Below are positions 60,048-64,000 of a stretch of DNA of 64,000 nt, piece after piece. Source of the DNA: Protonemura montana (lineage: Eukaryota > Arthropoda > Insecta > Plecoptera > Nemouridae); contig OX387602.1 of the NCBI GenBank assembly GCA_947568835.1, positions 15,799,021 to 15,863,020 of the forward strand, read 5' to 3'. Made by a program: the position numbers and the translations under genes. The notes under the pieces are model-generated. The model worked only from the letters and a program-made list of their open reading frames with translations. It searched no databases and had not been told where the DNA came from. Every line of letters begins with the position of its first letter. Within the stretch, counting starts at the first letter, position 1.

Positions 60048-60676
60048 CGGATTTCGCGGCTGCGAGATGATGTAGGATGTCGTTTTGGCTTAACGCCGGG
60101 GACGAATTGTTGAATGGCGCCAATCAGAGACTCGTTTTCATTTAGTGATTTGAATAAGCTTGCGGATTGAATCGTCATCTTTCGTTCATCTGAGGAAAAG
60201 TCGACAAACTGCTGGTAATTTCTCGCTCGCCACGTTACTGAAAGATGCAACCAATTTTCTCATCTATTTTGTGTTAGAGTTCAAAGTTGTTGAACTAATT
60301 TCGCTGGTTGATTGCTGTGTGTTTTGCCGTTAGATACATGTGAAATTGTATCAAACAGCGACTATGATTGCCAGCTGAGAATATAACGAGCCCATTTCAA
60401 GTCATGCCGTACTAGTCGGGCTAGCAATGCATTTCGAGGCTCGTGCGCAGTAAGTCTAAGATTGTTTCCCAAATAAACTCGCGCTGAGTCTAGCCATAAG
60501 GAATCCAGCGTCTGCAAGTCGTTCACCGACATCAATCTCGTGATGTTCACATCGTCTAACAATGGTAAAGCACCATCCATCGCTAAGTCTGGTACCAGCC
60601 ATGCTGGGCGCTCTTGCGAAAGGTCATTTCTTATCCGAACTTGACTTTGAATAACGTTTTCTTTGCGTTTCCCAGC
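60048..60676 (-). CDS. Possible small nested gene, unknown function
   Basis: Two minus-strand ORF segments look protein-like, with balanced charged and hydrophobic residues. The first opens at an ATG near 60676 (MAGKRKENVIQSQ) and includes DLSQERPAWLVPDLAMDG, then ITRLMSVNDLQTLDSLWLD. It stays open to 60362. The second (about 60236–60048) includes NYQQFVDFSSDERKMTIQ and ends KPKRHPTSSRSREI. A good acceptor (GCATCTTTCAG) sits just before the second segment. The matching donor would be weak: C|GTTATA near 60383, which keeps frame. The protein would be about 160 residues, with a helical look and a basic tail. I do not recognise the family. A decayed retrocopy or chance ORFs are alternatives. Confidence 0.3.
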
Positions 60677-63479
60677 CATGCAGGTTGGCGGTGATTCTTT
60701 ATGATGCACTGATTCATAATGCCCCTCAAGGTATAACCTATAGCATGCCCGGCCGACCGGACAGCAGAGCGGTATTTATTAATTCTTAATCCGGGAATCG
60801 AACGTGGTTGTTAGGGGAATTCACCGGCTATGTGGATTTGCGTTGCGATCATGCGCATGGTGTACAGAGATTGTACCACACATATTTGTCTGTCAATAAT
60901 TAAAGTGCGGTCAATTTCAGAATTTGCAGACATATGTATGCTTTGCAGTATTTATGGGAAAACGCGCGCCCGCTCGCTAGCGCTGCAAAAATCATTTTTC
61001 ATTTGCATATCGATTGGTTTGTAAACCTGTTAGTTTTTTTTTTTGTGATGTATGTAGGGTGCGCGAAATATCAGCGGATTTAGATTGAATACGCACGTAC
61101 GGCACATCGACGCTCTATAAGAGCAACTTTTTCAACTTTAGTGTATATATTTTTCACTGCCAATTTAAAATTTGTACCGCTTTCAATTCGCTCTAACGAA
61201 CTGAATTCACATTCAAATTGGATGCGATTTGTAAAACTTTTTCCATTATGATTTATGCTCTGAAATTACACATTGTCTATATTGCTGGGCCGTCGCGCTA
61301 CATCCACTAAAGTGCAGGTACGGTGATTTGTGGAATAATTGCTCCTCCTCTTGTGCAAGTCGATTGTCCTTGCGCCTAGGAGTTGGCGCTCTTTGCCAGT
61401 CAATTGTCTCATCCGAAACTCGGCCGAGTGAGGCATAGCGCTACTCGCTGTATAGTTTCCACGAGAAGAAAAAAAAATAAAGCCACGTTAATGCCGGTAT
61501 AGTAGGATTGAAAATTCAGCACGGTTTTTGCTCAAATGTAATAAAATTTCACGGCTGAAAGCATTTTGCTTGGCGAGTTGTGCAGCTAGATAATAATATG
61601 GATGGTTTTTTGATCGATTTTGAATTCGGCTGGCGCTCGAATAGGTGGTATATGTATGCATCTCTTGCTATCAACCGGCGTTTGGCGATAAATCATGGGC
61701 TGAGCCCTCGGGTACAGGTCACAAGATTAAACCATCCTGCAGTATTTGCCTCTCGTGCTCCATCGGGGTACAGTCAGCCGAGGAGAATGTTACCGAACGA
61801 AGGAGCACATTTATTTATTTACTAAAGCATGTTACCAACACCGTTGCGACAAATTGCCAAATGCTATTTCGCCTCGCTCAAATATTGCTCTCAAGCAGTT
61901 TCATCGGCGAAATCAAGATAGTTTTTGTTGCTTTTTTTTGCAAGAATTCTCGATAAATCTTGATGTAACGTATAATATCCTGCCGGGTACTTGTTCAAAC
62001 CAAGAAGGTGACTTGGTTTATCTACTGAGAGACATTAGTTTCGCATTAGTTTTGGATACTAAATTGCTTACAGAGTATAATCAATTTTGTATAAAATGTC
62101 TTTTAAATTTGGGTCGAATAGATGTTCTCGTGAAGAAAAAACAAATCGCGTTATTCGGAAGCTGGTTCCAACTTGTGAGTAGTCGCCGGGTAAATTTCCT
62201 CGCACCAGTATGTAACAAAAAATCGCACACCGTACCTATTTAGTTGATGGGCACATAGTAGGCCAAAGTTACACGCATCAATACTTATCTCGTATTATAC
62301 ACGCATCGAGTCCGTTACTCCATTGTCTTCCCCCATGCACGCTATCAAAACTGGGAAGAATAGACGCAAGTCCCGATCGCTTTCGTCGAAGCGAGCTCTT
62401 GAGGGTTGTTATCGTTCGGTTCAACTAAACGCAAACAAGCCAGCGCAGAAATCTAGAACCGCTGAACCATAACAAAGTGTAATTACTATCTCAGATCACA
62501 TAGCTGCAACTTATCTATCCAAGTGTAGGTATAGCCTTCAGCGACCGACCATAATGAGCTTCTTTTGGCATCACTCGGGTCAATTCATTGTCTTTAAAAT
62601 CTGCAGAAGAATGTTTCCCACAACAGATGAGATGAAATCGTGCCACACCCCAGACGCCCTTTTCTTTTACTCTATTATAACCAATCAGTGCATCTTTCCT
62701 ACACGACGTGCGATATTGAATTGAAGGTAATTTTGTTTGAAACGTGCTCGAATTCACGTCGGTACTAACGCGATTTGCAAATCGGCGTGCACGCGGTGGC
62801 GGTGTCTCTCAGCGTTCTCTGGTTTCTCGGCTACGAGATGCTGCAAGGATTACTCTATCGTGCGCCCATCTTTTGGCACGCGTGCCGAGCCGTGCCCCCC
62901 CATCGGAGCGCGCGACATTGGAAAGGTGACGAACCCAGGCATGAGTAATGCGCGAGATAATCGCAGCCGTTGCATTGCGTTTTCAGTTCGCTGGGTGGGT
63001 TGATCTTGTGAAATATCGCGTACGTCATTTTCGAGGTTAGTTTTCGAATAGCACTGCCTGTCTTTACAATTAGATGTCGACCTTTCTTACAGCTCCTGAT
63101 TATTTTAATAAGGCGACTGGAAATCTACGAAAACCCTCATTTTTTAATAAAAAGTCTTTAATGTTTGTTGCAAGCAGAAATTGCATGACGCCTTCTACAA
63201 TTTAATTTAATTTTAAGTTGAATTGTAATTTGTGACAAATGCCAAACACCTCTTACCACGTCTTCTCAGATATCTCTAACAAAATTGGCATAAAAGATGA
63301 CACAATAAACAAGTTTAATGTGGCTCATCATTCTACCCGCGATCCACGCACCTCATACATTTGGCGGCCATCCTTATTTTGTCTCGACAATGGTCGAGTC
63401 AACAAAAGCGCAAGCCAACTGTCCCACGCGCGAATCGCTTTCTGATTAACGTGTTGACGCTTTACTTTATCCAAACGAG

Positions 63480-63740
63480 TACTGCATAGACGTCGGAACG
63501 CGTTTACCGCGTGTTTAAATGCAATTCGGGTGCGTGAGGGCGACGCGGCGTGGCGCAATACGTCTGCAATTAACAAACCGTTTTCATGTCGGACGGATCT
63601 GCGATCGCTGGCCGTCCGGCGCCCCGAAATACCCGGTACCGCGTGTAGCGTGCGTCGGCTCCGACGAGTGCAGCGTGGAGAATCGCATGGGCGCGCTGCC
63701 AGCGCCGGCGACCGCGAAGGCTGACCCGACAGCGCACCTA
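63480..63740. promoter_or_regulatory. CpG-dense patch
   Basis: GC- and CpG-rich DNA (for example GGCGACGCGGCGTGGCGC near 63538–63556) in otherwise AT-rich intron. A candidate internal promoter or enhancer; no gene was identified. Confidence 0.3.
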
Positions 63741-63898
63741 GGCTGAGAAATGAGCCGTTTTGTAAGATGGAAATCTGTAAGGAGTCAAGAGAACAGACCG
63801 AGAGAGTGAATCATCATATTATTCAAAACACGCTTGAATGTTTTCTTGGTCGGATCGTTTGTGCTAAGAGGAATGACAAAGAGTGGCAATAAAGAATA

Positions 63899-63928
63899 TG
63901 TGTGTGTGTGTGTAGGTATGTGTGTGTG
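63899..63928. repeat. (GT)n microsatellite
   Basis: Two GT runs interrupted by AGGTAT. hnRNP L proteins favour CA-rich RNA; on the transcribed (plus) strand this tract reads GU, so it is not an obvious self-binding site. Confidence 0.8.
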
Positions 63929-64000
63929 CACAACACAATTGTCGAAATAAAGAAAGGAAATTTCTAAACAAGAACTCTTAAACAAATTAGATTCCAGCAC

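Larger units (their letters stand above)
58076..64000. other. smooth intron 5 (incomplete)
   Basis: From the donor at 58076 to the window edge. The next expected exon (hnRNP L linker, RLNVYKND-like) was not seen. It includes a poly-G run, CT and GT microsatellites (about 59,997–60,012 and 63,899–63,928), a CpG-dense patch near 63,480–63,740 and a possible nested minus-strand gene at 60.0–60.7 kb. Confidence 0.5.

Noticed and set aside
61746-62243. 165-codon plus-strand ORF
   Set aside because: Composition resembles translated AT-rich intron; no motif, start context or neighbouring splice site supports it.
30000-64000. Intact LINEs, LTR elements, Polintons or other virus-like elements in smooth introns
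   Set aside because: No reverse transcriptase, integrase, capsid or long terminal repeat could be recognised by eye.
1-64000. CRISPR arrays or bacterial operons
   Set aside because: There are no regularly spaced repeats, and the genes have spliceosomal introns.

Overview
The window is eukaryotic nuclear DNA, almost certainly from an insect. Genes are split by GT–AG introns, exon joins give well-conserved animal proteins, and the set includes an insect-type secreted dsRNase, a Prosα6-type proteasome subunit and a smooth/hnRNP L gene. The exact order cannot be fixed from the sequence; it does not look like a compact dipteran locus. There are no bacterial operons and no complete tRNA or rRNA genes.

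Left half (1 to about 30 kb): a dense block of housekeeping genes. In order: carnitine O-acetyltransferase (-, 3' end outside the window), 1-Cys peroxiredoxin Prx6 (+), proteasome α1/Prosα6 (-), an intronless TATA-box F-box gene (+), a second Prx6 paralogue (+) whose 4-kb first intron contains a complete five-exon dsRNase gene on the other strand, IMMP2L (+) and ITFG2 (+) only 29 bases apart, ARMT1 (-), a small BED-like zinc-finger gene (+) and FBXO28 (-). Introns and spacers here carry two copies of a 5S-rRNA-derived SINE and a head-to-head pair of tRNA-derived SINEs.

Right half (about 30 to 64 kb): essentially one gene, the hnRNP L/smooth homologue (+). Five small exons are visible, separated by introns of 0.7, 3.2, 14.9 and 9.0 kb, and the gene runs off the right edge. 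The 9-kb intron is an AT–AC intron with textbook U12-type donor and branch-point sequences. These introns contain CpG-dense patches, six poly-G/poly-C runs and a possible small nested gene on the other strand.

The most notable items are: (1) the AT–AC U12 intron inside RRM2 of smooth; (2) FBXO28 and smooth start codons facing each other across 12 bases within a near-palindrome, with a TISU-like context; (3) the IMMP2L–ITFG2 pair, arranged like a dicistronic unit; (4) the 5S-derived SINE; (5) the absence of a recognisable RRM1 exon in smooth. Gene models were built by eye from splice sites and reading phase; every listed exon chain keeps frame arithmetically.
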